From Bacteroidaceae bacterium (GTDB taxonomy: Bacteria; Bacteroidota; Bacteroidia; Bacteroidales; Bacteroidaceae): a stretch of 52,140 nucleotides of DNA. Made by a program: the position numbers and the translations under genes. Positions 17,922 through 27,952 of this stretch are shown one piece after another. The notes beneath the pieces were generated by a model that saw only the letters and a program-made list of their open reading frames with translations, had not been told where the DNA came from and searched no databases. Position 1 is the stretch's first letter. Each line of letters opens with the position of its first letter. The DNA is taken from contig JAFUFW010000083.1 in assembly GCA_017469685.1 (NCBI GenBank), positions 1 to 52,140 of the forward strand. Direction: 5' to 3'.

Positions 17922-20354
17922 ATGCGCTTCATGACAGGTTTCACAATGCAACGTACAGCCTCGACCATCGTCGCGGCCATGATAGCGCTGACCATGCAGG
18001 CCAGCGCTTTCGTTTTACGTTACTCGGCTCCCGTACGGGCTTCTGTGAGCGCCGACGAGGAAGCCGTGGTGCTTACGTCCGTCGACCTCTTGCAAGGAGA
18101 TATGCTGCGCGTGTTGGGAACAACGCTGGAGATCTCCGACCACGATGCACAGATTGTCATCGGCACCATTGGCGGCTCCAACGCCAAACGTATTGCCAAG
18201 GCAGGCGTTGATCTTTCCTATCTTGTCGGCAAGCAGCAAGCGTTCGTCATGGCTGTTGATCCCAGCGGACAGCTCGTTATCGCAGGGAGCGATGCTGCAG
18301 GCACGGCCTATGGCATCATTGAATTGACGCGTCTGCTTGGCGTCTCTCCATGGGAATGGTGGGCCGACGTGGATCCTGAGCTTCGCTCCCAGTTTACCCT
18401 GCCGGAAGGCTTCCTTACACAGCAGTCGCCTGATGTGCCTTATCGTGGCATCTTCATCAATGATGAGGATTTCGGCTTGTTGCCGTGGGTCATGTACAAT
18501 CATGAGCCCAATGAACAGGGTGCTGTAGGACCACGAACCACCGAGCGCATATTCAAACTTATGCTTCGCTTGCGTGCTAACCTTTACTGGCCGCCCATGC
18601 ATGAGCATACGCTCCCTTTCTTCCTCACCGAGGGTAATTCTGAACTTGCTAAGCGCTACGGCATATATATCGGCTCAAGCCATTGCGAGCCTTTGGCATG
18701 CGATGTCGTAGGCGAATGGCCGCGTCGAGGGCAAGGCGACTATAACTGGGCTACTAACAGCAATGCAGTGACAGCCTTTTGGGAACGGCGTGTAGCCGAG
18801 ACGGCCGGGCAGCCGATGGTATACACCCTTGGTATGCGAGGCGTACACGACGGCGCAATGCAAGGTTATACCGATGCAAGTGAGAGTCGTCAGGCGCTTG
18901 AACAGGTTATAGCCACACAACGAGGCCTTCTCGGCAAGTATATCACGAAGTCTCTTTACATGGTGCCACAGGTGTTCATTCCTTATAAAGAGGTCATGGA
19001 CCTGTACAATGCCGGACTTCACATACCCGATGATGTCACGCTTATGTGGACCGACGACAACTATGGCTACATCCGTCACTTCCCCAACGAACGTGAGAGC
19101 GCACGTTCTGGCGGCAATGGCGTCTACTACCACGTCTCATACTGGGGCCGTCCGCACGACTACCTATGGCTCGGTACTGCCAGTCCCTTCCTGATGTTCC
19201 AGCAACTCTCCGAGGCAGCTTACCATGGTGCTTCTCGAATGTGGGTCCTCAATGTCGGTGATATTAAGCCGGCCGAGTATCAGATTTCGCTATTCATGGA
19301 TATGGCCTGGAATCTCAAGGCAGTGCGAGAGCTCTCGGTGGGAAAGCATATTGAAGAGTTTATGGCGGCAAATGTTGGTCGTGACGTGGCGCGCCTGCTC
19401 TCTATCTATCTTAAAGAGCACTATCACCTTTCATTCCAGCGTAAGCCGGAACATCTGGCCGGCACGCGGGTAGAGGAACCCAAAGAGAGCACAACGAATT
19501 GGTCGGCAGTGCATGAAATGCCATGGAGTGAAAAGAAAATACGACACCGCCTATCGCGCTACGACCTCATGCAACGCAATGTGCAATGGTTGGCTGACAG
19601 CGTCCGCAAGGCTCATCCTGCTCGCTACGACGCATTCTTCCAATTAGTAGAGTATCCAATCATGTGTGCCGCTTTGCAGAACGAGAAATACCTATGTGCG
19701 CAACTCGCCCGTCACGGCTTGAGCTACCTTTCGCGCGAGAGTGTTCAGCAGACTTGGCAGCGTTCGGACAACGCCCATAACCGCATACAACAGCTTACGA
19801 TTCAGTACAATGCCCAGCGTGGCGGCAAGTGGCAGGGAATAATGAATTCCAACCCACGAGCACTAACGGTGTTTCAGCCCGTGCCTCACGTTGCGTCACC
19901 TGAGGCCCTTCCTGTAGACAGACCTACGATAGCCACCTTCTACGGAGCGTCGTACAACGCATCTTCGTTCACCGGCAGTACGGTGCTTGACCCAGTGCTT
20001 GGCCTCGGAGCCAGCATTCGTGCAATGCCAGTACCAAAGGATTGTAATCTGACATACACCTTTTCCTGCGGATTCCCAGTCTCGCAGAGCCGTGTGGAAG
20101 TGGAGATTCACATGCTGCCCACTCACCCGATAGAGGAGCAGCAGCGCTTCACCCTCTCGCTTGACGGTTCTGAGCCGCAGACCTTCACCTACGCAACCGA
20201 AGGGCGCAGCGAGCAGTGGAAACAGAATGTGCTGCAGAATTATGCTGTTGTCAGGGCGTACCTCCCTGTATCGAAGGCCACGGGCGACCATAACCTCGTC
20301 TTTACCGCCCTCGATGATGGCGTTGTTGTCGACGAAGTCCTCGTTCTAAAATAG
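17922..20354 (+). CDS. GH115 family alpha-glucuronidase, secreted
   Basis: An 810-aa protein with an N-terminal signal sequence (AAMIALTMQASAF). Internal ATGs at 17931 and 17946 are alternative starts. Family features: GTAYGIIELTRLLGVSPWEWWADV, YRGIFINDEDFGLLPW, RANLYWPPMHEH, LMWTDDNYGYIRHFP and the VYYHVSYWGRPHDYLWL segment. GH115 enzymes remove 4-O-methyl-glucuronic acid from internal or terminal xylose of glucuronoxylan. The C-terminal 200 residues look like the family's beta-sandwich. Its position next to secG is odd for a xylan enzyme, and no xylan operon surrounds it, although xylA and xylB lie 6 kb downstream. Ends in TAG. Confidence 0.9.
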   Translation: MRFMTGFTMQRTASTIVAAMIALTMQASAFVLRYSAPVRASVSADEEAVVLTSVDLLQGDMLRVLGTTLEISDHDAQIVIGTIGGSNAKRIAKAGVDLSYLVGKQQAFVMAVDPSGQLVIAGSDAAGTAYGIIELTRLLGVSPWEWWADVDPELRSQFTLPEGFLTQQSPDVPYRGIFINDEDFGLLPWVMYNHEPNEQGAVGPRTTERIFKLMLRLRANLYWPPMHEHTLPFFLTEGNSELAKRYGIYIGSSHCEPLACDVVGEWPRRGQGDYNWATNSNAVTAFWERRVAETAGQPMVYTLGMRGVHDGAMQGYTDASESRQALEQVIATQRGLLGKYITKSLYMVPQVFIPYKEVMDLYNAGLHIPDDVTLMWTDDNYGYIRHFPNERESARSGGNGVYYHVSYWGRPHDYLWLGTASPFLMFQQLSEAAYHGASRMWVLNVGDIKPAEYQISLFMDMAWNLKAVRELSVGKHIEEFMAANVGRDVARLLSIYLKEHYHLSFQRKPEHLAGTRVEEPKESTTNWSAVHEMPWSEKKIRHRLSRYDLMQRNVQWLADSVRKAHPARYDAFFQLVEYPIMCAALQNEKYLCAQLARHGLSYLSRESVQQTWQRSDNAHNRIQQLTIQYNAQRGGKWQGIMNSNPRALTVFQPVPHVASPEALPVDRPTIATFYGASYNASSFTGSTVLDPVLGLGASIRAMPVPKDCNLTYTFSCGFPVSQSRVEVEIHMLPTHPIEEQQRFTLSLDGSEPQTFTYATEGRSEQWKQNVLQNYAVVRAYLPVSKATGDHNLVFTALDDGVVVDEVLVLK

Positions 20355-20405
20355 TCAAAACAATTTCAACCACTATAAATCCTTTAACTTCTCATAAAAA
20401 ACTAT

Positions 20406-21731
20406 ATGTTTGATAATCTATCCGAACGCCTTGAACGCTCATTCAAGATACTGAAGGGTGAAGGCAAAATCACAGAGATTAATGTCGCCGAGACTCTGAA
20501 GGACGTGCGCCGCGCACTTCTCGATGCCGACGTCAACTATAAGGTTGCCAAACAATTCACTGACACTGTCAAGCAGAAAGCCCTCGGACAGAATGTCCTT
20601 ACGGCTGTGAAACCACAGCAGATGATGGTGAAGATTGTTCACGACGAGCTTGCCATGCTCATGGGGGGTGAGACGGTGGAACTTAATTTGCAAAGCCGTC
20701 CGGCTGTAATCCTTATGGCGGGCCTTAATGGTGCCGGTAAGACCACCTTCGCCGGCAAGTTAGCTAATATGCTCAAGACCAAGCGTCAGCGCAAGCCTCT
20801 GCTTGTTGCCTGCGATGTCTATCGACCAGCTGCCATAGAACAGCTGCGTGTGTTGGGAGAGCAGATTGGCGTGCCAGTGTACATGGAAATCGCAAGCCAA
20901 GATCCCGTGCAGATAGCCTTGAATGCTATTCACGAGGCTAAGGCTAAGAGCTACGATACTGTCATTGTGGATACCGCTGGTCGTCTGGCCATTGACGAGA
21001 AACTGATGCAGGAGATTGCTGCCATCAAGCAGGCCGTCAATCCCGATGAGACACTCTTCGTGGTTGATTCCATGACTGGTCAGGACGCCGTCAACACAGC
21101 CAAGGAGTTCAACGACCGACTTGACTACACGGGCGTCGTGCTAACGAAGCTCGACGGCGACACCCGGGGCGGTGCTGCCCTCAGCATCCGCACTGTTGTA
21201 GATAAGCCCATAAAGTTTGTGGGGACGGGGGAGAAGATGGAGGCCATCGATCCTTTCCACCCGGCTCGTATGGCCGACCGCATTCTCGGTATGGGCGACA
21301 TCGTAAGCCTTGTTGAGCGCGCTCAGGAGCAGTACGACGAGGAGGAAGCCCGCCGGTTGGAGAAAAAGATTCGCAAGAACCAGTTCGACTTCAACGACTT
21401 CTATTCCCAGATTCAGCAGATAAAAAAGATGGGCAACATCAAGGACCTCGCTTCAATGATTCCGGGTGTGGGCAAAGCCCTCAAAGATATCGATATCGAC
21501 GATGATGCATTCAAGGGAATCGAGGCCATCATTCTCTCCATGACCCCCAAGGAGCGCTCCCATCCGGACCTGCTAAACACCTCGCGCCGTCGTCGTATTG
21601 CCTCAGGCTCGGGCACTGACATCCAAGCCGTCAACCGTCTCATCAAGCAGTTCGACCAGACGCGCAAGATGACGAAGATGGTCACCGATCCCAAGATGGC
21701 CGCGATGATGGCTAAGATGCCGAGGAGATAG
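20406..21731 (+). CDS. ffh: Signal recognition particle protein Ffh (SRP54)
   Basis: A 441-aa GTPase that brings nascent membrane and secreted proteins to the Sec machinery. The N domain (1-95) is followed by the G domain with GLNGAGKTT (106-114), DVYRPAAIEQL, DTAGRL and TKLDGDTRGGAAL. The M domain contains DFYSQIQQIKKMGNI, SMIPG and the RRRRIASGSGTDIQAVNRLIKQF helix that binds 4.5S RNA and signal peptides. Length is normal. Ends in TAG. Confidence 0.96.
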   Translation: MFDNLSERLERSFKILKGEGKITEINVAETLKDVRRALLDADVNYKVAKQFTDTVKQKALGQNVLTAVKPQQMMVKIVHDELAMLMGGETVELNLQSRPAVILMAGLNGAGKTTFAGKLANMLKTKRQRKPLLVACDVYRPAAIEQLRVLGEQIGVPVYMEIASQDPVQIALNAIHEAKAKSYDTVIVDTAGRLAIDEKLMQEIAAIKQAVNPDETLFVVDSMTGQDAVNTAKEFNDRLDYTGVVLTKLDGDTRGGAALSIRTVVDKPIKFVGTGEKMEAIDPFHPARMADRILGMGDIVSLVERAQEQYDEEEARRLEKKIRKNQFDFNDFYSQIQQIKKMGNIKDLASMIPGVGKALKDIDIDDDAFKGIEAIILSMTPKERSHPDLLNTSRRRRIASGSGTDIQAVNRLIKQFDQTRKMTKMVTDPKMAAMMAKMPRR

Positions 21732-21861
21732 GCTCGCACTGCGTGCGAAGTTTAAAGTTTGAGGTTTAATGTATAATGTATAATGAGAACGCCTCAAGCT
21801 ATGGACAACGCAGCAAGCAGAACAATCTTCATTAGACTTTAACATTAAACATTATACTATA

Positions 21862-22737
21862 ATGACACTCATCGACGGCAAGGCCACAGCTGCCACCATC
21901 AAGGCAGAGATAAAGCAGGAAGTAGAGCATATTGTAGCTGCTGGTGGCAAGCGCCCTCATCTTGCAGCCATCCTCGTGGGGCACGACGGCGGCTCGGAAA
22001 CTTATGTTAATAATAAGGTACGCGCGTGCGAGGAATGCGGTTTCCGCAGCACACTCCTTCGTTTCGAGGACAATCTTAGTGAAGATGCCTTGCTCGAGGA
22101 AGTGGAGAAGCTCAATACCAACGCCGACATAGACGGCTTCATCGTGCAACTGCCCCTGCCACGTCATATTGACGAGCAGAAAGTCATTGAGGCCATTGAC
22201 TATCGCAAGGACGTTGATGGTTTTCATCCCATCAACGTTGGGCGCATGGCAATCGGCCTGCCGGCCTTCATCTCTGCCACGCCCAAGGGCATCCTCGAGC
22301 TGTTGCGACGCTATGGTGTCGAGACGGCAGGCAAGAAATGTGTCATCCTCGGTCGCTCCAATATCGTAGGCAAACCAATGTCGCAGCTGATGATGCAGAA
22401 GGGCGTTGACGCCACGGTCACAGTCTGCCACTCTCGCTCTAAGACGCTGAAGGAGGAGTGTCGCGCTGCCGACATCATTATCGCTGCTATCGGTCAGCCT
22501 GCTTTTGTCACAGCTGATATGGTGAAGCCTGGAGCTGTTGTCATCGACGTCGGCACAACGCGCGTTACAGATGCTACCCGCGCTCGCGGATGGCGCCTTC
22601 AGGGCGACGTCGATTTCCAAGGCGTAGCGCCAATAGCCTCTATGATTACTCCCGTTCCAGGCGGTGTAGGTCCCATGACTATCTGCATGCTTATGCAGAA
22701 CACACTGGCTGCCGGCCGCCACGAGTACTACGATTAA
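21862..22737 (+). CDS. folD: Methylenetetrahydrofolate dehydrogenase / cyclohydrolase FolD
   Basis: A 291-aa bifunctional one-carbon enzyme. Visible motifs: [22 protein letters not shown] with the catalytic Lys, [44 protein letters not shown] for NADP and [18 protein letters not shown]. Length is normal. It is preceded by a 130-base gap with AT-rich direct repeats (TATAATGTATAATG) and followed by a clear terminator. Confidence 0.95.
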   Translation: MTLIDGKATAATIKAEIKQEVEHIVAAGGKRPHLAAILVGHDGGSETYVNNKVRACEECGFRSTLLRFEDNLSEDALLEEVEKLNTNADIDGFIVQLPLPRHIDEQKVIEAIDYRKDVDGFHPINVGRMAIGLPAFISATPKGILELLRRYGVETAGKKCVILGRSNIVGKPMSQLMMQKGVDATVTVCHSRSKTLKEECRAADIIIAAIGQPAFVTADMVKPGAVVIDVGTTRVTDATRARGWRLQGDVDFQGVAPIASMITPVPGGVGPMTICMLMQNTLAAGRHEYYD

Positions 22738-22738
22738 A

Positions 22739-22794
22739 CCTCACAACCAGCCTCATGATTATCCCGACGAGGGATGATTGTGAGGCTTTTTTTT
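22739..22794 (+). terminator. Rho-independent terminator of folD
   Basis: CCTCACAA (22739-22746) pairs with TTGTGAGG (22778-22785), with further weak pairing inside, followed by C and eight T. It begins right after the folD stop. Confidence 0.8.
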
Positions 22795-22803
22795 CTTATC
22801 ACA

Positions 22804-25434
22804 ATGAAACGATTTCTTACTTTAGTGTCTGCCTGCATTGTTCTCATTGCGCCAACGTGGGCAGTGCTCAAGGAACGCGATCTGGCGCGCACACTTGGTG
22901 TACTGCGTTCTGAACTGCAGGCCGACTATCATCGTCAGCAGGCTTTCAAGGCTCGTTACGAACAACAGGGAGCCGCGCAACACGAACAGCTGGTGTGGTA
23001 TATGAATCAGTGCGAGCAGATAGGGCTGATGCTCTATTCGCAGACGACAGACAACACGTTCGATATGGCTTACGCTTGTCAGCAGGCCGTGAACCTCTAC
23101 CGCCAGCTCTACAGCCGTAGCGGCCGCGCCCTGCCTTACGACAAGATAATAGCGCACATGCGCCACGAGATAGAGCGCTATGACTCGCTCATAATGTCGC
23201 TCAACAGCATTCCGCCTGTGCTCAACCAGGACTCGCTTTCAGAGAGCGACAGCCATCTGCTCGGGGCTATAGATTCGCTCGCGGCGCGCGTAGATACGAC
23301 CCTTGCCGCAGAGCCAGAGGCCGAAGGAACACCACTCACCGACGATACTCCCGAAGAAGGGCTGCACGAGCCACTCTTCTTGCAGGGGCAGCAGCTGCAG
23401 GACCGTCTCGAATGTATCAGTTACGCCACAGTCCTGCGCGACAACATGCAGGAGTTCCTTGAGAGCCTCGAAGCTGAGAGCAGCTACTATCAGAGCGTTC
23501 AGCAGAAAGTTCAGGAACTGGGCACCTTCGCTCAGTCGCGCTACAAGATGTTGCAGGACAATATCTATGTCAATGGCGGACCCAGCTACTTCACCATACT
23601 CTCGCGTCTGCCCCAGTACGTGCAGCAGGCACGTAGGTCGGCCGCTTCTAAGTATGCGCCTTTCAAGGGCCAAGGCAGTTCCTATTCCGAGTGGCGTGGT
23701 GTGCCGGTGATGTTCATCAGCCTTTTTGTGTTTATTTACCTCGCCGGAGCCATAGGCCTCACATACCTCGTTCTACGCTGGCTGATTCCGCGCCGATGGT
23801 TCAAAGCCGAGCATAAATACCGCCGCCAGGTGCTCACCCTCGTCATCGGTTTTGCCCTCTTCGCCATCGCCGTGATGATTATCCGTCACTTCGTAGAGCG
23901 CAATTTCATTCAGATGTCCACGGCGCTCATAATAACCATGGCATGGCTGCTTGAGATTGTATCGCTCTCTATCTTTATTCGTCTGAAGGGTGAACAGATG
24001 CGTCATGCCGTGCTCATCTACACCCCTCTGATGCTGCTCTCGTCGCTGGTCATCATGCTGCGCGTGCTGCTTTTGCCCAACAGCCTGCTGAACCTTGCCT
24101 TCCCACCCGTGCTTCTGGCATTCACTCTGTGGCAGTGGTGGATGGTGCGCCGCCATCGTCGCGGTCTTCCTCTCTCCGACGTCATCTATTCACACATCAC
24201 AACCTTCGTAATGGTTGTTGCCACCATCGCCGCATGGGCTGGCTACACGCTCCTGGCCGTGCAGGTGCTCGTCTGGTGGACGTTCCAACTGGCGGCTATC
24301 ATGACCATTACCTGCCTTTACGACCTCCTCTCTATGTTCGAGGATCGCTATATGCTCGTACGTCTGAAGCCAGAACTGCGCGAACGTGTCATCGCTGGCG
24401 ACGACGTGGACGCAGAGGCAGCCCCATTACTCAAGGCCATGGAGCAGGGCAAGTTCATCACCACCACGTGGGTCTACGATTTTCTCCGCCTGACGCTGGT
24501 GCCCATACTCGCCGTAGGTTCTGTGCTGGTGTGCATCTATTGGAGTGCTGACATCTTCGAGATGACCAGCATCTGTGAGAAAGCCTTCTTCAAGAATTTC
24601 ATCGACCAGAAGGACCTTGTGCAGATATCCCTCTCCAAGCTTTGCCTCGTGGCTGCGCTTTGGTTTGTATTCCGCTATCTCAACTATGCCATCTGCAGCT
24701 TCTACCTCTACTTCCGCAAGCACACGGTCTCGGACGAGAACGAGCAGGTGAACACCACCCTCGCGCGCAATATCATTGCCATCCTTTGCTGGGGGCTATA
24801 CATCATCACCGTGTTCGTAATCCTCAACGTTCCCAAGAGCGGTATCTCTATCGTCACGGCTGGCCTGGCCACAGGCCTCGGCTTTGCCATGCAGGATCTT
24901 ATCGAGAACTTCTTCTACGGCCTCTCGCTCATGACAGGTCGCCTGCGTGTAGGCGACTATATCGAGTGCGACGGCATTACAGGTAAGGTTGAAAGCATCA
25001 CCTATCAGTCCACACAGGTTGTCACGCTGGATGGCTACGTCATCTCTTTCCTTAACAAAGCCCTCTTCAACGGCAACTTCAAGAATATGACTCGCAATCA
25101 TAGCTATGCCTTCGTAAAAGTTCCTGTGGGCGTGGCCTACGGCACCGATGTGGCCCAGGTGCGCAGCCTCCTTGTCGCAGCCTTGAAGCCTCTCACCGAT
25201 GAGCGCAACGCTGCCGGCAAGCATATAGTTGACCCGGCGCGTCATGTAGATGTCGTCTTCTCTGATTTCGGCGAGAGCAGCGTCGACCTCTACGTGTCCC
25301 TGTGGGTGCTTGTTGAAGAGCGTTTTGCACTGCTCGGCCGCGTCAAGGAAATCATCTATCAGACCCTCAATGCCAACAACATCGAGATACCATTCCCGCA
25401 GCGCGACGTGCATGTGCGGAAGGTTGTGGAATAA
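22804..25434 (+). CDS. Large MscS-type mechanosensitive ion channel
   Basis: An 876-aa protein. I place the start at ATG 22804 because the earlier ATG at 22774 lies in the folD terminator stem. A signal peptide (MKRFLTLVSACIVLIAPTWA) leads into a periplasmic alpha-helical region of about 280 residues. Several membrane helices follow in the middle. The C-terminal third is the MscS pore and beta domain: SIVTAGLATGLGFAMQDLIENFFYGLSLM, RVGDYIECDGITGKVESI and a Lys/Asn-rich end of the pore module. The layout is like MscK/YbiO/YjeP of E. coli, channels that release solutes after osmotic downshock. Single gene. Confidence 0.88.
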   Translation: MKRFLTLVSACIVLIAPTWAVLKERDLARTLGVLRSELQADYHRQQAFKARYEQQGAAQHEQLVWYMNQCEQIGLMLYSQTTDNTFDMAYACQQAVNLYRQLYSRSGRALPYDKIIAHMRHEIERYDSLIMSLNSIPPVLNQDSLSESDSHLLGAIDSLAARVDTTLAAEPEAEGTPLTDDTPEEGLHEPLFLQGQQLQDRLECISYATVLRDNMQEFLESLEAESSYYQSVQQKVQELGTFAQSRYKMLQDNIYVNGGPSYFTILSRLPQYVQQARRSAASKYAPFKGQGSSYSEWRGVPVMFISLFVFIYLAGAIGLTYLVLRWLIPRRWFKAEHKYRRQVLTLVIGFALFAIAVMIIRHFVERNFIQMSTALIITMAWLLEIVSLSIFIRLKGEQMRHAVLIYTPLMLLSSLVIMLRVLLLPNSLLNLAFPPVLLAFTLWQWWMVRRHRRGLPLSDVIYSHITTFVMVVATIAAWAGYTLLAVQVLVWWTFQLAAIMTITCLYDLLSMFEDRYMLVRLKPELRERVIAGDDVDAEAAPLLKAMEQGKFITTTWVYDFLRLTLVPILAVGSVLVCIYWSADIFEMTSICEKAFFKNFIDQKDLVQISLSKLCLVAALWFVFRYLNYAICSFYLYFRKHTVSDENEQVNTTLARNIIAILCWGLYIITVFVILNVPKSGISIVTAGLATGLGFAMQDLIENFFYGLSLMTGRLRVGDYIECDGITGKVESITYQSTQVVTLDGYVISFLNKALFNGNFKNMTRNHSYAFVKVPVGVAYGTDVAQVRSLLVAALKPLTDERNAAGKHIVDPARHVDVVFSDFGESSVDLYVSLWVLVEERFALLGRVKEIIYQTLNANNIEIPFPQRDVHVRKVVE

Positions 25435-25528
25435 AGGTTCCCGTGGAGCCTGCTTGAATGGCTAAATCAGCAGGCTGAAGCTGCTCATACAGCATGCTAT
25501 GTAAATTCAAATTATTAAGTGTCAGAAT

Positions 25529-26449
25529 ATGAAAAGTTTTTTAGGACGAAACTGGACAGCCCTGGCCGTAGTGGCTGTCGCCGCAGGGGCTCTCTGCACA
25601 AGCTGCAAGAGCGTGGAATATAATGTCGAGAACGTGAAGCAGCTGGCTGAGCTGCAGGGTGTGCCCAAGCAGGGCTACCAAGGAATGAGCATCTACAAGG
25701 ACTACCTTGTGAGTCTGCAGAACACGGGCGTAGCCACCATCTATCGCCTGCGCAACGATGGGATGGATTGCCTGCGGCAGTTCAAACTGGCGAGCAATGA
25801 TAAGGTTAACCACGCGAACGTGGCCAGCTTTGGGCTTGAGCGCTATAAGCCATCCGACGAGTTCCCGCTGCTCTACGTCTCCCAGTGCTCGCGCCAGCGC
25901 TACAAAGGGCTAAAGGACGTTTGCTTCGTCGAACGTATCTCCCTCACCGAGGATCCTCGGCTTGTCCAGACCATCGTTCTTGACGACTCCGACGGCCTCT
26001 TCGGTTATGCCCTGCAGTGGGTTATAGACCACAGGCGTCGCCTGCTCATAGGCTATGGCAACACACTTGAGAATCTGGCCGAGGGCAACCGCTGGCGAAT
26101 GATGTTTTTCCGCCTGCCCGCGTTAAGCGAGGGACCCGAGGTGCACCTGCGCCCCGAAGATGCGCTCGACAACTATTGCATCCAAGACATCGACGCCCGC
26201 TTCGTGTCCCAGCAGATAGGGCAGGGGGCTTGCGTCCACAAAGGGCGCATGTACATTCCCGTAGGCGTGGGCACTGAGAAGCACCCCAGCATACTCTACG
26301 TTTGGAACCTGCGCCGCAAGCGCCTCGAACAGGTGCTGAACCTTCAGAAGCTTGTCCCTGCCGAATTTGAGGACTGCGAACCCTACCATGGCAATCTCAT
26401 CATGCAGACCAACGGAATGGGGGTTGTCCGCATTCATCCCTTGCCTTAG
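25529..26449 (+). CDS. Lipoprotein of unknown function, beta-propeller-like
   Basis: A 306-aa protein with a signal peptide and lipobox LCTSC near residues 22-26. I do not recognise a named family. The body shows regular beta-rich segments spaced by 40-50 residues (YKDYLVSLQNTGVATIYRL, FPLLYVSQCSR, YIPVGVGTEKHPSILYVWNL), suggesting a six- or seven-bladed propeller, as in TolB-like or 6-bladed lipoproteins of Bacteroidetes. It has its own terminator and stands alone between the MscS gene and the convergent xylA. Confidence 0.7.
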   Translation: MKSFLGRNWTALAVVAVAAGALCTSCKSVEYNVENVKQLAELQGVPKQGYQGMSIYKDYLVSLQNTGVATIYRLRNDGMDCLRQFKLASNDKVNHANVASFGLERYKPSDEFPLLYVSQCSRQRYKGLKDVCFVERISLTEDPRLVQTIVLDDSDGLFGYALQWVIDHRRRLLIGYGNTLENLAEGNRWRMMFFRLPALSEGPEVHLRPEDALDNYCIQDIDARFVSQQIGQGACVHKGRMYIPVGVGTEKHPSILYVWNLRRKRLEQVLNLQKLVPAEFEDCEPYHGNLIMQTNGMGVVRIHPLP

Positions 26450-26456
26450 AATTAGC

Positions 26457-26494
26457 AAGCCCGCCTGTCGGAATATAGACAGGCGGGCTTTTTT
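26457..26494 (+). terminator. Rho-independent terminator
   Basis: AAGCCCGCCTGTC (26457-26469) and GACAGGCGGGCTT (26478-26490) form a perfect 13-bp stem with an 8-base loop, then TTTT. It ends the lipoprotein gene. A weaker hairpin (GGCAGAA/TTCTGCC, 26509-26530) lies on the xylA side. Confidence 0.85.
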
Positions 26495-26540
26495 CTTTTG
26501 TTCCAAACGGCAGAATCCTGAGCTTCTGCCTGAATAAGGC

Positions 26541-27848
26541 TTAATACATATTCACTATGGCCTCGTAGAGTTCCTGCTTGCCGCTGGTCTGCTTGGGCTC
26601 TCCTACCTTCTTGCCATACTCGTAAGCCTCCTCAAAGGTCATGCAACCCTCTTCAAACTTCTTGCCGAGGCCGCTGTCGAAGCTGGCGTAGCGCTCCTTG
26701 ACCATAGCGCAGAGGGGCGACTTCTCGATGAGTTCGGCTGCTGATAGCAGGGCGTGGGCCATGGCGTCCATAGCTGCGATGTGTGCAATGAAGATGTCTT
26801 CGAGATCGGTCGAGTTACGGCGCGTTTTGGCGTCGAAGTTTGTGCCGCCGTCCTTGAAGCCGCCGCCCCGGATAATCTGGAGCATTGCCTGCACGAGCTC
26901 GAAGTGGTCGATTGGGAACTGGTCAGTGTCCCAACCGTTCTGGTAGTCGCCGCGGTTGGCATCGATGCTGCCGAGCATACCGGCGTCTACGGCGCAAGCC
27001 AGCTCATGCTCGAAGGTGTGGCCGGCGAGGGTGGCGTGGTTGACCTCGATGTTCACCTTGAAGTCCTTGTCGAGGCCGTGTGCCTTCAAGAAACCGATGA
27101 CGGTCTCTGTGTCGGCATCATACTGGTGCTTCGTTGGCTCCATGGGCTTTGGCTCGATGAGGAAGGTGCCCTTGAAACCTTTTGCACGGGCGTAGTCGCG
27201 TGCCATGCGGAGCATTGTTGCCATGTGCTCCTTCTCGCGCCCCATGTCTGTGTTCAAGAGGCTCATGTAGCCCTCGCGGCCACCCCAGAAGACGTAGTTT
27301 GTGCCACCCAGCTCTATGGTGGCATCGATGGCGTTCTTGATCTGCACGATGGCGCGGGCCACGACGTCGAAGTCGGGGTTCGTCGAAGCGCCGTTCATGT
27401 AGCGCTTATGCCCGAACACGTTGGCTGTGCCCCAGAGGAGCTTTATGCCCGTCTCGGCCTGCTTCTGCTTCAGGTAAGCCACAATTTCCTTGAGGTTCTT
27501 CTCGTAGGTCTCCACGTCGGCGGCCTCGGCTACGAGGTCAACGTCGTGGAAGCAGTAGTACTCAATGCCAAGCTTCTGCATAATTTCAAAACCGGCATCG
27601 GCCTTGTCCTTAGCGGCTTGAATGGGGTCGGCGGCTGCGTTCCAGGGGAAGGTCTTGGTGCCGGGACCGAACTGGTCGGAGCCTTCGGCACAGAGTGTGT
27701 GCCACCAGCACATGGCGAACTTGAACCATTCGCTCATCTTCTTGCCCATGACGATGCGGTCGCGGTCGTAGTAGCGGTAAGCCAGGGGATTCTTGCTCTC
27801 GACGCCTTCGAACTTGATGGCGGAAATCTCAGGAAAAAACTGTTCCAT
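26541..27848 (-). CDS. xylA: Xylose isomerase
   Basis: A 435-aa class II xylose isomerase converting D-xylose to D-xylulose. Conserved features: SEWFKFAMCWWHTL, YYCFHDVDL with the catalytic His and Asp, NYVFWGGREGY, FLIEPKPMEPTKHQYD, FKVNIEVNHATLAGHTFEHE, and GSIDANRGDYQNGWDTDQFP with metal ligands. Length is normal. It lies 104 bases downstream of xylB on the same strand, so a xylB-xylA operon is likely. The order is the reverse of E. coli. Confidence 0.97.
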   Translation of the reverse strand: MEQFFPEISAIKFEGVESKNPLAYRYYDRDRIVMGKKMSEWFKFAMCWWHTLCAEGSDQFGPGTKTFPWNAAADPIQAAKDKADAGFEIMQKLGIEYYCFHDVDLVAEAADVETYEKNLKEIVAYLKQKQAETGIKLLWGTANVFGHKRYMNGASTNPDFDVVARAIVQIKNAIDATIELGGTNYVFWGGREGYMSLLNTDMGREKEHMATMLRMARDYARAKGFKGTFLIEPKPMEPTKHQYDADTETVIGFLKAHGLDKDFKVNIEVNHATLAGHTFEHELACAVDAGMLGSIDANRGDYQNGWDTDQFPIDHFELVQAMLQIIRGGGFKDGGTNFDAKTRRNSTDLEDIFIAHIAAMDAMAHALLSAAELIEKSPLCAMVKERYASFDSGLGKKFEEGCMTFEEAYEYGKKVGEPKQTSGKQELYEAIVNMY

Positions 27849-27952
27849 TTTCAGAATAATTAAATGAGTTGATTATTTATTGAATTGATAATCTACGAAG
27901 TAGATGAATACAATTATTTTTTTTGCGAACCACAGATTACGCGGAATCTTCA

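Noticed and set aside
21832-22722. 296-codon open frame antisense to folD
   Set aside because: Same reason: it mirrors the conserved folD frame and has no plausible product.
26754-27863. 369-codon open frame antisense to xylA
   Set aside because: Shadow of xylA codon usage; no domain, signal peptide or promoter of its own.
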